From the NCBI GenBank assembly GCA_903843315.1, contig CAIMPQ010000053.1:1-15178 (forward strand): a DNA stretch of 15,178 bases, given 5' to 3'. This document shows, one piece after another, positions 1-8,217 of the stretch. Each line of letters opens with the position of its first letter. Position 1 is the stretch's first letter. The translations under genes and the position numbers were made by a program. Source of the DNA: an uncultured beta proteobacterium (GTDB lineage Bacteria; Pseudomonadota; Gammaproteobacteria; Burkholderiales; Burkholderiaceae). The notes below the pieces were generated by a model. The model was not told the DNA's origin. It searched no databases and saw nothing but the letters and a program-made list of their open reading frames with translations.

Positions 1-1301
1 TTAAGCACTTCTAAACCACCTAAATAGGATTGCAATGCCTTCGGAATAGCAATACTGCCGTCAACTTGTTGCTTGTTTTCGATTAAGGCAACTAATGCCC
101 TACCTACTGCCAAACCAGAACCATTTAGGGTGTGCACCAATTCTGGCTTCCCTTGCCCTGCTTTGAATCTAGCCTGCATTCGTCTTGCTTGAAAGTCACC
201 CATACTCGAGCAAGAGCTGATTTCGCGATATGCCTTTTGCGATGGTACCCAAACCTCTAAGTCGTAGGTCTTGGTGCTACCGAATCCCATGTCACCAGAA
301 CAGAGCAATACTTTTCTGTAAGGCAGCTCGAGCAATTCCAAAATTCTTTCCGCATGACCTGTTAGTTCCTCAAGGGCTAGCATAGAGTGTTCTGGCTTTG
401 TAATTTGTACTAACTCCACTTTGTCAAACTGATGCTGGCGAATCATGCCTCGTACATCGCGCCCATAGCTACCCGCTTCAGAACGAAAGCATGGGGTATG
501 CGCCACGAATTTCAAAGGCAGATTATCAGCATTGACAATCTCATCACGCACTAGATTAGTTACCGGAACTTCAGCAGTTGGAATCAGGTAAAAATTTTCA
601 GTTTTGGCTTCCCCATTTCCATCCTCCCCACCCATCTGACGAGGCACTTTAAAGAGATCTTCTTCAAATTTAGGTAATTGACCAGTGCCACGCATAGATG
701 CAGCATTCACCATATAAGGCGTATAGACCTCTTGATAACCATGATTTGTTGCGTGAGTATCAATCATGAATTGCGCTAATGCCCGATGCAATCGAGCAAT
801 CGGTCCTTTGAGTACTACAAATCGCGAGCCACTAATCTTGGCTGCCACTTCAAAATCTAAACCCAATGGTCCGCCGAGATCAACGTGATCTTTAATCTCA
901 AAATCAAAGACTGGCTCTTCACCCCAACGCTTGACTTCTTGGTTCTCAGTCTCATCTTTACCAGTAGGCACAGACTCATCAGGAAGATTGGGAATTCCCA
1001 TTAAGAAATCGGATATCTCTGCTTGAAGAATTACCAATCTTGCTGAGCCAGATTCCATGTCAATATTAATCTGACTTGCCTCGGCCATTTCAGCAGAAGC
1101 ATCTTCGCCCTTACCTTTTTTCATGCCAATGGCTTTTGCCAATTGATTGCGCTTAGCTTGCAATTCTTCAGTGCGAGTTTGTAAAGATTTGCGCTCTGAC
1201 TCCAAGTTATTGAATTTCTCAACATCAAGTTGAAATTTACGAGTAGCTAAGCGCGCTTGAACTGCAGCGATATCTTTACGAAGTAATTGCGGATCAATCA
1301 T
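1..1301 (-). CDS. serS: Seryl-tRNA synthetase, C-terminal end cut by window edge
   Basis: Charges tRNA-Ser (and tRNA-Sec where present) with serine in the cytoplasm. The frame opens at an ATG (1301-1299) and stays open to base 1, giving 433 codons plus two bases. Typical bacterial enzymes have about 425-435 residues, so only the last few are missing. The N-terminal part (about 25-110) is the charged helical hairpin that grips tRNA. The class II catalytic core follows, with motif 2 near residue 270 (FRSEAGSYGRDVRGMIRQHQ) and motif 3 near 385-405 (NGSGLAVGRALVALIEN). The ttaa at the extreme left edge is out of frame and is not the stop. The start lies 43 bases after the lolA stop on the same strand, so it is probably co-transcribed with ftsK and lolA. 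Its ribosome site is weak. Identification is secure. Confidence 0.97.
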   Translation of the reverse strand, partial: MIDPQLLRKDIAAVQARLATRKFQLDVEKFNNLESERKSLQTRTEELQAKRNQLAKAIGMKKGKGEDASAEMAEASQINIDMESGSARLVILQAEISDFLMGIPNLPDESVPTGKDETENQEVKRWGEEPVFDFEIKDHVDLGGPLGLDFEVAAKISGSRFVVLKGPIARLHRALAQFMIDTHATNHGYQEVYTPYMVNAASMRGTGQLPKFEEDLFKVPRQMGGEDGNGEAKTENFYLIPTAEVPVTNLVRDEIVNADNLPLKFVAHTPCFRSEAGSYGRDVRGMIRQHQFDKVELVQITKPEHSMLALEELTGHAERILELLELPYRKVLLCSGDMGFGSTKTYDLEVWVPSQKAYREISSCSSMGDFQARRMQARFKAGQGKPELVHTLNGSGLAVGRALVALIENKQQVDGSIAIPKALQSYLGGLEVL

Positions 1302-1344
1302 CTAATGCTCTATGCGGAATGAGGTTATGGGTACTAATGAGGCT

Positions 1345-2040
1345 CTAGTTTAAGCGTAAGACTTCAGCGCCGGCAGGTGGCGTGAAAGTAAAGCGATTTG
1401 GCGGCAAATTGACGTTTAATTGGATTCTATCCAAGGTAACAAGTACCACACTGCCGAGCCCGTCAATCAACTCTAAAGCTTTAGGCAAGCCATTGACCAT
1501 ACCTACGGAAATCTTGGTATATGGAATGTCATTGCCATTCGTGGCATTGGGATTCTTCTTGGGAGATAAGGCAACCCACTTCATGCCCAAACGTTCTTCA
1601 CCTTCAACTAGATCAAAACTCTGATCCAAGGAAGCCTCGCCAAACAAAATTGCCGCTGGAGATGCTGATAAAGCCTGTCCCGCAGGACGAAAAGTGGCTT
1701 GATTTAAATCCTTGTCCCACAATATCAGTTGCTTGCCATCTGCAATCAGCTTTTGTTCATAAGGTTTTTGCGTATCCCAAATAAAGCGGCCAGGACGTTG
1801 AAATACGAAATGGCCCTGAGTCTGGCGCACTACCTTCAAACCCTTCTCTTGGGACTCATTTGCTTTGGGTGCACGCAACTGTTGTTGCACAAAATCACCT
1901 TCTGCAGTCTTAGAGTTCCGCACAAATTGGCGAAGCTGCTCTGCGCCGCTTTCGCTATCCGCAGCAAATACGCTGATTGAAAATACTGCGGAAATCAGAA
2001 CTGTAAATTGAATCGCAAATGCTAATAAGAATCTTTGCAA
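1345..2040 (-). CDS. lolA: Outer-membrane lipoprotein carrier protein LolA
   Basis: Periplasmic chaperone that takes lipoproteins from the LolCDE transporter and passes them to LolB at the outer membrane. The product has 231 residues. It begins with a signal peptide: a hydrophobic stretch at about 4-22, then a VFA-type cleavage site near residue 26. The mature part has the LolA pattern of a beta-sheet shell, including GxFVFQRPGRFIWDTQKPYEQKLIADGKxL at about 75-105 and a C-terminal RFTFTPPAGAEVL. The start is a TTG at 2040-2038. No ATG suits the signal peptide, and an AAGG ribosome site lies 7 bases upstream, overlapping the ftsK stop codon. The ftsK stop is only 9 bases upstream, which suggests translational coupling. 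The ftsK-lolA order is common in proteobacteria. Confidence 0.93.
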   Translation of the reverse strand: MQRFLLAFAIQFTVLISAVFSISVFAADSESGAEQLRQFVRNSKTAEGDFVQQQLRAPKANESQEKGLKVVRQTQGHFVFQRPGRFIWDTQKPYEQKLIADGKQLILWDKDLNQATFRPAGQALSASPAAILFGEASLDQSFDLVEGEERLGMKWVALSPKKNPNATNGNDIPYTKISVGMVNGLPKALELIDGLGSVVLVTLDRIQLNVNLPPNRFTFTPPAGAEVLRLN

Positions 2041-2052
2041 AATAAAGCCTTA
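2040..2052 (-). promoter_or_regulatory. lolA ribosome site overlapping the ftsK stop codon
   Basis: Read on the minus strand, the sequence is TAAGG, then seven bases, then TTG. The TAA ends ftsK and its AA forms the start of the AAGG Shine-Dalgarno site for lolA. Ribosomes finishing ftsK would therefore expose or hand over to the lolA start. This arrangement is the reason for choosing the TTG start of lolA. Confidence 0.6.
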
Positions 2053-4353
2053 CTCTGAGGGGCGATGCAGAATCTCGCGATTACCACCGTTACCCATTTT
2101 GGATACCAGTCCCGCTTTTTCCATATCTTCAAGTAAGCGTGCAGCGCGGTTATAACCAATCCGCAAATGACGTTGCACCAAAGAGATCGATGGACGCTTG
2201 TTTTCTAGAACAATCGCAACCGCCTGATCATATAGTGGATCTGCTTCACCACCACTCTCGCCGGTTAAGGCATCGCCATTCGATTCATCTACACCTTCGA
2301 GGACGCCATCAATGTAATTGGCCTCACCCTTCTCTTTAAGCCATTCGACCACACGATGCACTTCATCATCCGACACAAAGGCGCCGTGAACACGAACTGG
2401 TAAACCGGTACCTGGTGCCATATACAGCATGTCACCCATTCCGAGTAGCGCTTCTGCGCCTTGTTGATCCAGAATCGTGCGGCTGTCGATCTTACTACTC
2501 ACTTGATATGAGATGCGGGTTGGCACGTTTGCTTTAATCAAACCCGTGATTACGTCTACGCTTGGACGTTGGGTTGCTAAAACTAAATGGATGCCAGCAG
2601 CACGCGCTTTTTGTGCAATACGCGCAATGAGTTCTTCGATCTTTTTACCTGACACCATCATCAAGTCAGCCAACTCATCGATCACGATCACGATTACAGG
2701 CGCTTTGTAGATTGGCTCAGGATCATCGGGAGTCAAGCTAAATGGATTAGTGAGCTTCTCACCTTTTTCTTCTGCTTCTAAAATTTTCTTATTAAAGCCA
2801 GCTAAGTTTCGTACACCAAACTTACTCATGAGCTTGTAACGGCGCTCCATCTCATTTACCGCCCAATTAAGCGCGTTATAAGCCTGCTTCATATCCGTTA
2901 CTACAGGACACAACAAATGAGGGATCTTGTCGTACATTGCCATCTCGAGCATTTTCGGATCAATCATGATGAGTCTTACTTCATCGGGCTTAGCTTTGAA
3001 AAGCAGTGAAAGAATCATGGCATTAATACCGACTGATTTACCAGCGCCAGTGGTGCCTGCCACTAAGCAGTGTGGCATCTTCGCCAAGTCTGCCACCATT
3101 GGGCTACCAGAGATGTCTTTGCCTAAAGCCAAAGTCAGCAATGAATGGTTATCGTTGTAGACCTGCGAAGTCAGAATCTCGGAGAGGTATACCGACTGAC
3201 GGCTTGGGTTTGGCAATTCCAGAGCCATACAGGTCTTGCCAGGAATAGTTTCTACTACACGCATGCTGACTACACCGAGCGCACGAGCAAGGTCACGTGA
3301 GAGATTAACAATTTGACTACCCTTCACACCCACAGCAGGATCAATCTCGTAGCGGGTAACAACAGGGCCAGGGTAAGCAGCAATCACTGTTACCTGCACA
3401 TTGAATTCTGCGAGCTTGCGTTCAATTAAACGGGATGTGAATTCCAATACATCAGCAGAAATGGTTTCTTTTACTTCTGGTACTGGATCCAATAATGCCA
3501 GTGGTGGTAATTCTGAATCGGGGATATCCACGAACAATGGTTGTTGTTTCTCACGCTCGACACGTGCACTCTTTGGAATTTCTGCTGGTGCACGCACAAT
3601 TTGTACGGGGGCTGCAACTTCCACACGTCCGCGGAATTCTTCCACAAATTCTTCACGCTCTTCAGCAGCAGCTTCGCCTAGCTTACGATCTTCTTCGCTA
3701 TCGCGCCGCTCACGAATGCGATGATAGGACACTTCTAAAAAACGCCCTACTTTCTCAGCAACATCCAACCATGAAAAGTGCAGGAACAAAGACAAGCCAG
3801 CACAGAGACCAAATAGAAGAATGAGCGTCGCGCCAGTAAAACCCAAGGACATCTGGAGGGGATCGCCGATCAACTCCCCCAAAATGCCACCAGGAGGTCT
3901 AGGGAGCTCCCAGGACAATGAATGCATCCGAATAGACTCAAGACCCATGCTGCAGATTAAAGTCAGCCCAAAGCCCAACCAGCGCACTAAGAGCGAGTCC
4001 GGCTTAGCATCAGGGTCTGGAGGAAGCGGAATACTCCAAAGTTCCCGCCAACCATTGAGCACACGGCGCCCAAATAGAACCACCCACCAAAAGGCAGAGA
4101 GTCCGAAGATATAGAGCATTAAATCCGCTAAATAAGCACCAAAACGACCACCTAGGTTCCTGGGGGTCTCAAAACTGGCATGGGACCAAGCTGGATCTGC
4201 CTTGGAATAGGTCAGCAAAATAGCAAATAAACCGAGACAGAGGCCTAAAGAGATAAACCACCGAGCCTCAAGTAGCAGGCGAGGCATCCGGCCCGGACTA
4301 CCGTTTTCCGGTGGCTGGGTCATTGGGGACTTCGGGTATACAGTTCTCGCCAT
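2050..4353 (-). CDS. ftsK: DNA translocase FtsK (short SpoIIIE-like form)
   Basis: Septum-anchored ATPase that pumps chromosome ends during division and activates XerCD at dif. From the ATG at 4353 the product has 767 residues, close to SpoIIIE and much shorter than E. coli FtsK (about 1330) because the linker is short. Four membrane segments lie at about 32-49, 75-95, 125-142 and 165-190. A charged Glu/Arg-rich linker follows. The RecA-like motor has Walker A GTTGAGKS at 433-440 and Walker B IVIVIDELAD ending near 563. The last 65 or so residues form the winged-helix gamma domain that reads KOPS (HLRIGYNRAARLLEDMEKAGLVS). The frame could start 21 codons earlier at 4416, but that would run into the trxB coding start. 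MARTV at 4353 is preferred although its ribosome site is weak; 4323 is an alternative. Confidence 0.95.
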   Translation of the reverse strand: MARTVYPKSPMTQPPENGSPGRMPRLLLEARWFISLGLCLGLFAILLTYSKADPAWSHASFETPRNLGGRFGAYLADLMLYIFGLSAFWWVVLFGRRVLNGWRELWSIPLPPDPDAKPDSLLVRWLGFGLTLICSMGLESIRMHSLSWELPRPPGGILGELIGDPLQMSLGFTGATLILLFGLCAGLSLFLHFSWLDVAEKVGRFLEVSYHRIRERRDSEEDRKLGEAAAEEREEFVEEFRGRVEVAAPVQIVRAPAEIPKSARVEREKQQPLFVDIPDSELPPLALLDPVPEVKETISADVLEFTSRLIERKLAEFNVQVTVIAAYPGPVVTRYEIDPAVGVKGSQIVNLSRDLARALGVVSMRVVETIPGKTCMALELPNPSRQSVYLSEILTSQVYNDNHSLLTLALGKDISGSPMVADLAKMPHCLVAGTTGAGKSVGINAMILSLLFKAKPDEVRLIMIDPKMLEMAMYDKIPHLLCPVVTDMKQAYNALNWAVNEMERRYKLMSKFGVRNLAGFNKKILEAEEKGEKLTNPFSLTPDDPEPIYKAPVIVIVIDELADLMMVSGKKIEELIARIAQKARAAGIHLVLATQRPSVDVITGLIKANVPTRISYQVSSKIDSRTILDQQGAEALLGMGDMLYMAPGTGLPVRVHGAFVSDDEVHRVVEWLKEKGEANYIDGVLEGVDESNGDALTGESGGEADPLYDQAVAIVLENKRPSISLVQRHLRIGYNRAARLLEDMEKAGLVSKMGNGGNREILHRPSE

Positions 4354-4378
4354 GTTCTGCTGATTGTAAACAAGCAAA

Positions 4379-4392
4379 TCTATAATTTGGGG
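4379..4392. promoter_or_regulatory. Overlapping divergent -10 elements of ftsK and trxB
   Basis: On the plus strand a perfect TATAAT occupies 4381-4386 and would start transcription at about 4392-4394, on or beside the trxB ATG (4393). On the minus strand the same bases read TATAGA (4384-4379), a good -10 for ftsK that would leave a leader of about 20 bases before 4353. No convincing -35 box is visible for either. Sharing one AT-rich core means that polymerase bound in one direction should exclude the other. The sites are read directly from sequence; promoter activity is inferred. Confidence 0.5.
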
Positions 4393-5349
4393 ATGACTAC
4401 AAATACCCCAAAACACTCCAAAGTTCTTATCCTCGGTTCTGGCCCTGCTGGCTATACCGCTGCCGTCTATGCCGCCAGAGCCAATTTAAACCCTACCCTC
4501 ATTACTGGCTTGGCTCAGGGCGGTCAATTAATGACCACTACAGACGTCGAAAACTGGCCTGCTGACGCAGATGGCGTCCAAGGACCCGAGCTCATGGAGC
4601 GCTTTTTAAAGCATGCGGAACGCTTCAATACGGAGATCATTTTTGACCATATTCATACTGCAGCCCTTACTGAGAAACCCATTCGTCTGGTAGGCGACTC
4701 TGGAACCTATACCTGCGATGCACTGATTATTTCTACTGGGGCTTCTGCTCAATACATTGGCCTACCAAGTGAAGAAGCATTTATGGGTCGCGGCGTTTCT
4801 GGTTGTGCAACGTGCGATGGTTTTTTCTACCGCAATCAAGATGTCTGTGTAGTTGGTGGTGGTAACACTGCAGTGGAAGAGGCGCTCTACCTTACCGGCA
4901 TCGCGAAAAAAGTCACCGTCATTCACCGTCGCGATAAATTCCGCGCAGAGCCCATTTTGAATGATCGGTTAATGGCTAAAGTTGCTGAAGGCAAAGTAGA
5001 GCTCAAACTTAACTCCACACTCGAAGAAGTGCTTGGTGATGAAAAAGGTGTTACCGGTGTGCGCATCAAGAAACAAGATGGCAGTACAGAAGACATTGCT
5101 GTTACAGGCGCTTTCATTGCCATCGGTCATAAGCCAAATACGGAGCTCTTCGTTGGTCAGCTCGATATGAATAATGGCTACATCAAGACCCACTCCGGTC
5201 TAGAAGGTAATGCTACTGCCACCAATATCCCTGGCGTGTTTGCAGCAGGCGATGTGCAAGATCACATCTATCGCCAAGCCATTACTAGTGCTGGTACGGG
5301 CTGTATGGCTGCATTGGATGCCCAGCGTTATTTAGAAACTTTGGATTAA
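4393..5349 (+). CDS. trxB: Thioredoxin-disulfide reductase
   Basis: FAD flavoprotein that passes electrons from NADPH to thioredoxin in the cytoplasm. From the ATG at 4393 it has 318 residues (E. coli has 321). The FAD-binding GSGPAGYTAA starts at residue 15, the redox-active CATC is at 138-141, the NADPH-binding GGGNTAVEEA is at about 155-164, and the second FAD motif, GVFAAGDVQD, is near 275-285. A TTG two codons earlier (4387) is in frame, but it has no better ribosome site. The ATG sits directly beside a perfect TATAAT box and lacks a properly spaced Shine-Dalgarno, so the mRNA may be leaderless. The gene is transcribed alone, diverging from ftsK and ending at the hairpin at 5372-5399. 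Confidence 0.97.
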   Translation: MTTNTPKHSKVLILGSGPAGYTAAVYAARANLNPTLITGLAQGGQLMTTTDVENWPADADGVQGPELMERFLKHAERFNTEIIFDHIHTAALTEKPIRLVGDSGTYTCDALIISTGASAQYIGLPSEEAFMGRGVSGCATCDGFFYRNQDVCVVGGGNTAVEEALYLTGIAKKVTVIHRRDKFRAEPILNDRLMAKVAEGKVELKLNSTLEEVLGDEKGVTGVRIKKQDGSTEDIAVTGAFIAIGHKPNTELFVGQLDMNNGYIKTHSGLEGNATATNIPGVFAAGDVQDHIYRQAITSAGTGCMAALDAQRYLETLD

Positions 5350-5371
5350 GCTTTAAAAGATTTGGTAATGC

Positions 5372-5399
5372 AAAACGCCTAGCAATGCTAGGCGTTTTT
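5372..5399. terminator. Bidirectional intrinsic terminator between trxB and hppA
   Basis: A 12-base-pair stem, AAAACGCCTAGC with GCTAGGCGTTTT, closes over the three-base loop AAT. On the plus strand the run of T continues (TTTTTGTTTG). On the minus strand a shorter TTTT run follows the stem. It lies 22 bases after the trxB stop and 25 bases beyond the hppA stop, so it can end both convergent transcripts. Confidence 0.9.
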
Positions 5400-5423
5400 G
5401 TTTGTTGCTTTGATTACTGTTTC

Positions 5424-7484
5424 TTAACGACTTACCATCGGTAACAGTGGCACGATGAGTAGCGCCACAATGTTGATGATTTTGATGAGTGGGTTTACTG
5501 CAGGGCCGGCAGTATCTTTGTAGGGATCGCCTACGGTATCACCAGTCACTGCAGCTTTATGTGCATCAGAACCTTTACCACCGAAATTACCCTCTTCGAT
5601 ATATTTCTTGGCATTATCCCAAGCGCCACCACCTGTACACATTGAGATCGCTACAAATAAGCCAGTCACGATGGTACCCATCAACAAACCGCCCAACGCA
5701 GCAGGTCCCAATACAAGACCAACAACAATCGGCGCAACTACTGGCAATAGTGAAGGGACAATCATCTCTTTAATTGCAGCAGAGGTGAGCATGTCCACTG
5801 CTTTGCCGTACTCAGGCTTTGCAGTGCCTTCCATGATTCCAGGAATATCGCGGAACTGACGACGTACCTCTTCAACTACCGCACCAGCACAACGACCAAC
5901 TGCTTCCATTGCCATCGCACCAAACAAGTAAGGAATCATGCCGCCAATAAAGAGGCCAATAATCACCATATGGTTAGACAAATCGAAAGAGACTTGTTGA
6001 CCAATGCCTTCTAGCGCATGGGTGTAGTCAGCAAAGAGCACGAGTGATGCTAAACCAGCAGATCCAATGGCATAACCCTTAGTAACTGCTTTAGTAGTGT
6101 TACCAACCGCATCCAATGGATCAGTAATATCGCGAACTGCTTGTGGCAAGCCGGCCATCTCTGCAATACCACCCGCATTATCAGTGATAGGGCCATAAGC
6201 ATCTAGCGCAACCACAATACCGGCCATGGACAACATGGCCGTTGCTGCAATCGCAATACCATACAAGCCTGCTAACCAATATGCTGCGTAAATCGCGGCG
6301 CATACAAACAGCACAGGATAAGCAGTGGACTTCATGGAAATACCTAAGCCAGCAATGATGTTGGTGCCATGACCTTTAGTAGAGGCTTCTGCAATATGTT
6401 GCACTGGCTTGAATTGTGTACCGGTGTAGTACTCAGTGATCCAAACCAAACCTGCAGTCAACAGTAGACCCACTATTGTTGATCCAAACAAGCGCCACTG
6501 ACTGCCAGGAATACCGAGTGCATCATCAGGCATGATGAAGTTAGTTACAAAATAGAAGGCAATCAAAGATAAACCGCCAGCAATGATCAAGCCCTTATAC
6601 AAAGCAGGCATCACATTCTTCATCCCAGGCGTTGCTTTAACAAATGAGCACCCAATGATAGAAGCAATAATAGAGACACCGCCTAAGACCAATGGGTAAA
6701 CAATTGCAGCCACTGGTGCGCTTGAAATTATTAATGATCCCAGCACCATTGTTGCAATGAGAGTTACTGCATAAGTTTCAAATAAGTCAGCTGCCATACC
6801 TGCGCAATCACCGACGTTATCACCAACGTTATCTGCAATCACTGCAGGATTACGGGGATCATCTTCCGGAATTCCGGCTTCTACTTTGCCGACTAAGTCA
6901 GCGCCAACGTCAGCACCTTTAGTAAAGATACCGCCGCCAAGACGGGCAAAGATGGAAATTAATGAGGAGCCGAATGCCAAACCAATCAATGGATGCAATA
7001 CAGCGGAGAGATCTTGACCTGAGCCAATGGAGACGAGGAACATGAAGAAAAGACCAACCCCCAAAAGGCCAAGGCCAACTACCAACATTCCGGTAATGGC
7101 ACCACCCTTAAATGCGACATTCAGGGCTTCATTCATTCCCTTGGTAGCTGCTTCAGCGGTTCGAACGTTGGCACGCACCGATACGTTCATGCCAATAAAG
7201 CCGCATGCTCCAGATAAAACCGCACCAACTACAAAGCCGATAGCAGTAGCGAAGTCTAAGAAGAGCGCCATCAGAATAGTCAGAACTACCCCGACCACAG
7301 CGATTGTTTTGTATTGGCGCGACAAATACGCTGCGGCGCCCTGCTGAATCGCCTCTGCAATCTCTTGCATTTTGGCATTACCTGTACTCTGCTTCAAAAT
7401 CCAGCTGCGCATCACAAAACCGTAAATTACGGCCAGGACACCGCATGCCAAGGCAAAATACAAGCCTAAAGTGACATTACTCAT
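5424..7484 (-). CDS. hppA: Membrane proton-translocating pyrophosphatase, K+-independent type
   Basis: Integral membrane pump that couples hydrolysis of PPi to proton export across the inner membrane. It has 686 residues, usual for bacterial members, and is almost wholly hydrophobic with about 15-16 predicted segments. The substrate-binding acidic clusters are intact: GGGIFTKGADVGADLVGKVE at about 180-200, EDDPRNPAVIADNVGDNVGDCAG after it, DNAGGIAEMAGLP in the middle, and GDTVGDPYKDTAGPA near the C-terminus. The diagnostic GNTTKAVTKG places Lys at 465 and Thr at 468, matching the Lys460/Thr463 pair of K+-independent H+ pumps (Ala in K+-dependent ones). A GGAG ribosome site lies about 8 bases before the ATG. 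It is divergent from ppa, which encodes the soluble enzyme for the same substrate. Confidence 0.97.
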   Translation of the reverse strand: MSNVTLGLYFALACGVLAVIYGFVMRSWILKQSTGNAKMQEIAEAIQQGAAAYLSRQYKTIAVVGVVLTILMALFLDFATAIGFVVGAVLSGACGFIGMNVSVRANVRTAEAATKGMNEALNVAFKGGAITGMLVVGLGLLGVGLFFMFLVSIGSGQDLSAVLHPLIGLAFGSSLISIFARLGGGIFTKGADVGADLVGKVEAGIPEDDPRNPAVIADNVGDNVGDCAGMAADLFETYAVTLIATMVLGSLIISSAPVAAIVYPLVLGGVSIIASIIGCSFVKATPGMKNVMPALYKGLIIAGGLSLIAFYFVTNFIMPDDALGIPGSQWRLFGSTIVGLLLTAGLVWITEYYTGTQFKPVQHIAEASTKGHGTNIIAGLGISMKSTAYPVLFVCAAIYAAYWLAGLYGIAIAATAMLSMAGIVVALDAYGPITDNAGGIAEMAGLPQAVRDITDPLDAVGNTTKAVTKGYAIGSAGLASLVLFADYTHALEGIGQQVSFDLSNHMVIIGLFIGGMIPYLFGAMAMEAVGRCAGAVVEEVRRQFRDIPGIMEGTAKPEYGKAVDMLTSAAIKEMIVPSLLPVVAPIVVGLVLGPAALGGLLMGTIVTGLFVAISMCTGGGAWDNAKKYIEEGNFGGKGSDAHKAAVTGDTVGDPYKDTAGPAVNPLIKIINIVALLIVPLLPMVSR

Positions 7485-7514
7485 GCTTGAACTCCCTAAA
7501 GTTGATCTTTAATC

Positions 7515-7545
7515 TTTTATATATCTAGTGCTTAGGTCGACCTAG
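7515..7545 (-). promoter_or_regulatory. Putative hppA promoter region with 12-base palindrome
   Basis: On the minus strand an AT-rich TATATAAAAG block (about 7523-7514) is the best -10 candidate for hppA, about 30 bases before its ATG. A perfect 12-base palindrome, TAGGTCGACCTA, lies at 7533-7544, just upstream and around the expected -35 position. No standard TTGACA is present, so activation or repression by a dimeric regulator bound at the palindrome is plausible. The palindrome is read directly; the role is inference. Confidence 0.35.
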
Positions 7546-7656
7546 TTTTGGAAAGCTTTAAACTACGATCTTTAAGCTACATCAGTATGTAACAGAATCA
7601 CCCCTGCGACCCTTTGGTGGAATCAGGGTATTTACTAATCACTATTCGGAGTATTT

Positions 7657-8193
7657 ATGAGTCTCGACAACGTCAAGCCAGGCAAAAAGATCCCTGAGAG
7701 CTTCAACGTCATTATTGAAATCCCAATGAACGCTGATCCAATCAAGTATGAAGTGGATAAGGAAAGTGGCGCAATTTTCGTTGACCGTTTCATGGGTACT
7801 GCAATGCACTATCCATGTAACTATGGCTACATTAATAAAACAATCGCTGGTGATGGTGACCCGGTTGACGTTCTCGTAATCACCCCATTTCCACTCATCC
7901 CAGGCGTTGTAGTAAGCTGCCGTGCAATTGGCCTACTGAAGATGGAAGACGAAGCTGGACAAGACGCCAAATTATTAGCCGTTCCTGAAGACAAAATTTT
8001 GCCGATCTACACGCATTGGCAAAAACCAGAAGATATCAACCCACTCCGTTTGAATCAAATTCAACACTTCTTCGAGCATTACAAAGATCTCGAGCCAGGC
8101 AAGTGGGTAAAAGTCAGTGGTTGGGGTGGTGTTGCCGATGCCCATCAAGAAATTTTGGCAGGCATCGAACGTTACAACAAAGAACATCAGTAA
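7657..8193 (+). CDS. ppa: Inorganic pyrophosphatase, soluble family I
   Basis: Cytoplasmic Mg-dependent enzyme that hydrolyses PPi to two phosphates, pulling biosynthetic reactions forward. At 178 residues it matches the hexameric bacterial class (E. coli 175). The signature DGDPVDVLV begins at residue 66, giving the metal-binding Asp66, Asp68 and Asp71. Upstream, KYEVDKESGAIFVDRFMGTAMHYPCNYGYI carries the conserved Lys, Glu, Arg and Tyr of the active site. A GGAG ribosome site precedes the ATG. It is divergent from hppA across a 172-base gap, and nadE starts 24 bases after its stop, so ppa and nadE are probably co-transcribed. I could not pick a clear sigma-70 promoter for it. Confidence 0.97.
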   Translation: MSLDNVKPGKKIPESFNVIIEIPMNADPIKYEVDKESGAIFVDRFMGTAMHYPCNYGYINKTIAGDGDPVDVLVITPFPLIPGVVVSCRAIGLLKMEDEAGQDAKLLAVPEDKILPIYTHWQKPEDINPLRLNQIQHFFEHYKDLEPGKWVKVSGWGGVADAHQEILAGIERYNKEHQ

Positions 8194-8217
8194 TCAGCAA
8201 AGGCTTTGTGAGTCGGA

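Noticed and set aside
1..4. TTAA at the left edge as the serS stop codon
   Set aside because: It is out of frame with serS; the frame reads Gly-Leu-Glu-Val-Leu and then an incomplete AA codon at the edge.
3401..3824. Open plus-strand frames of more than 100 codons inside ftsK
   Set aside because: They lie antisense to the ftsK linker, are Ser/Arg-rich with low complexity, and mirror the Glu/Arg-rich coding of ftsK.
4354..4416. Longer ftsK start giving 21 extra N-terminal residues
   Set aside because: It would overlap the divergent trxB coding start and cover both promoter boxes, and the extra residues do not look like an FtsK N-terminus.
7027..7347. 106-codon plus-strand frame antisense to hppA
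   Set aside because: Thr/Pro/Ala-rich shadow of the membrane protein's codons; no start signals.
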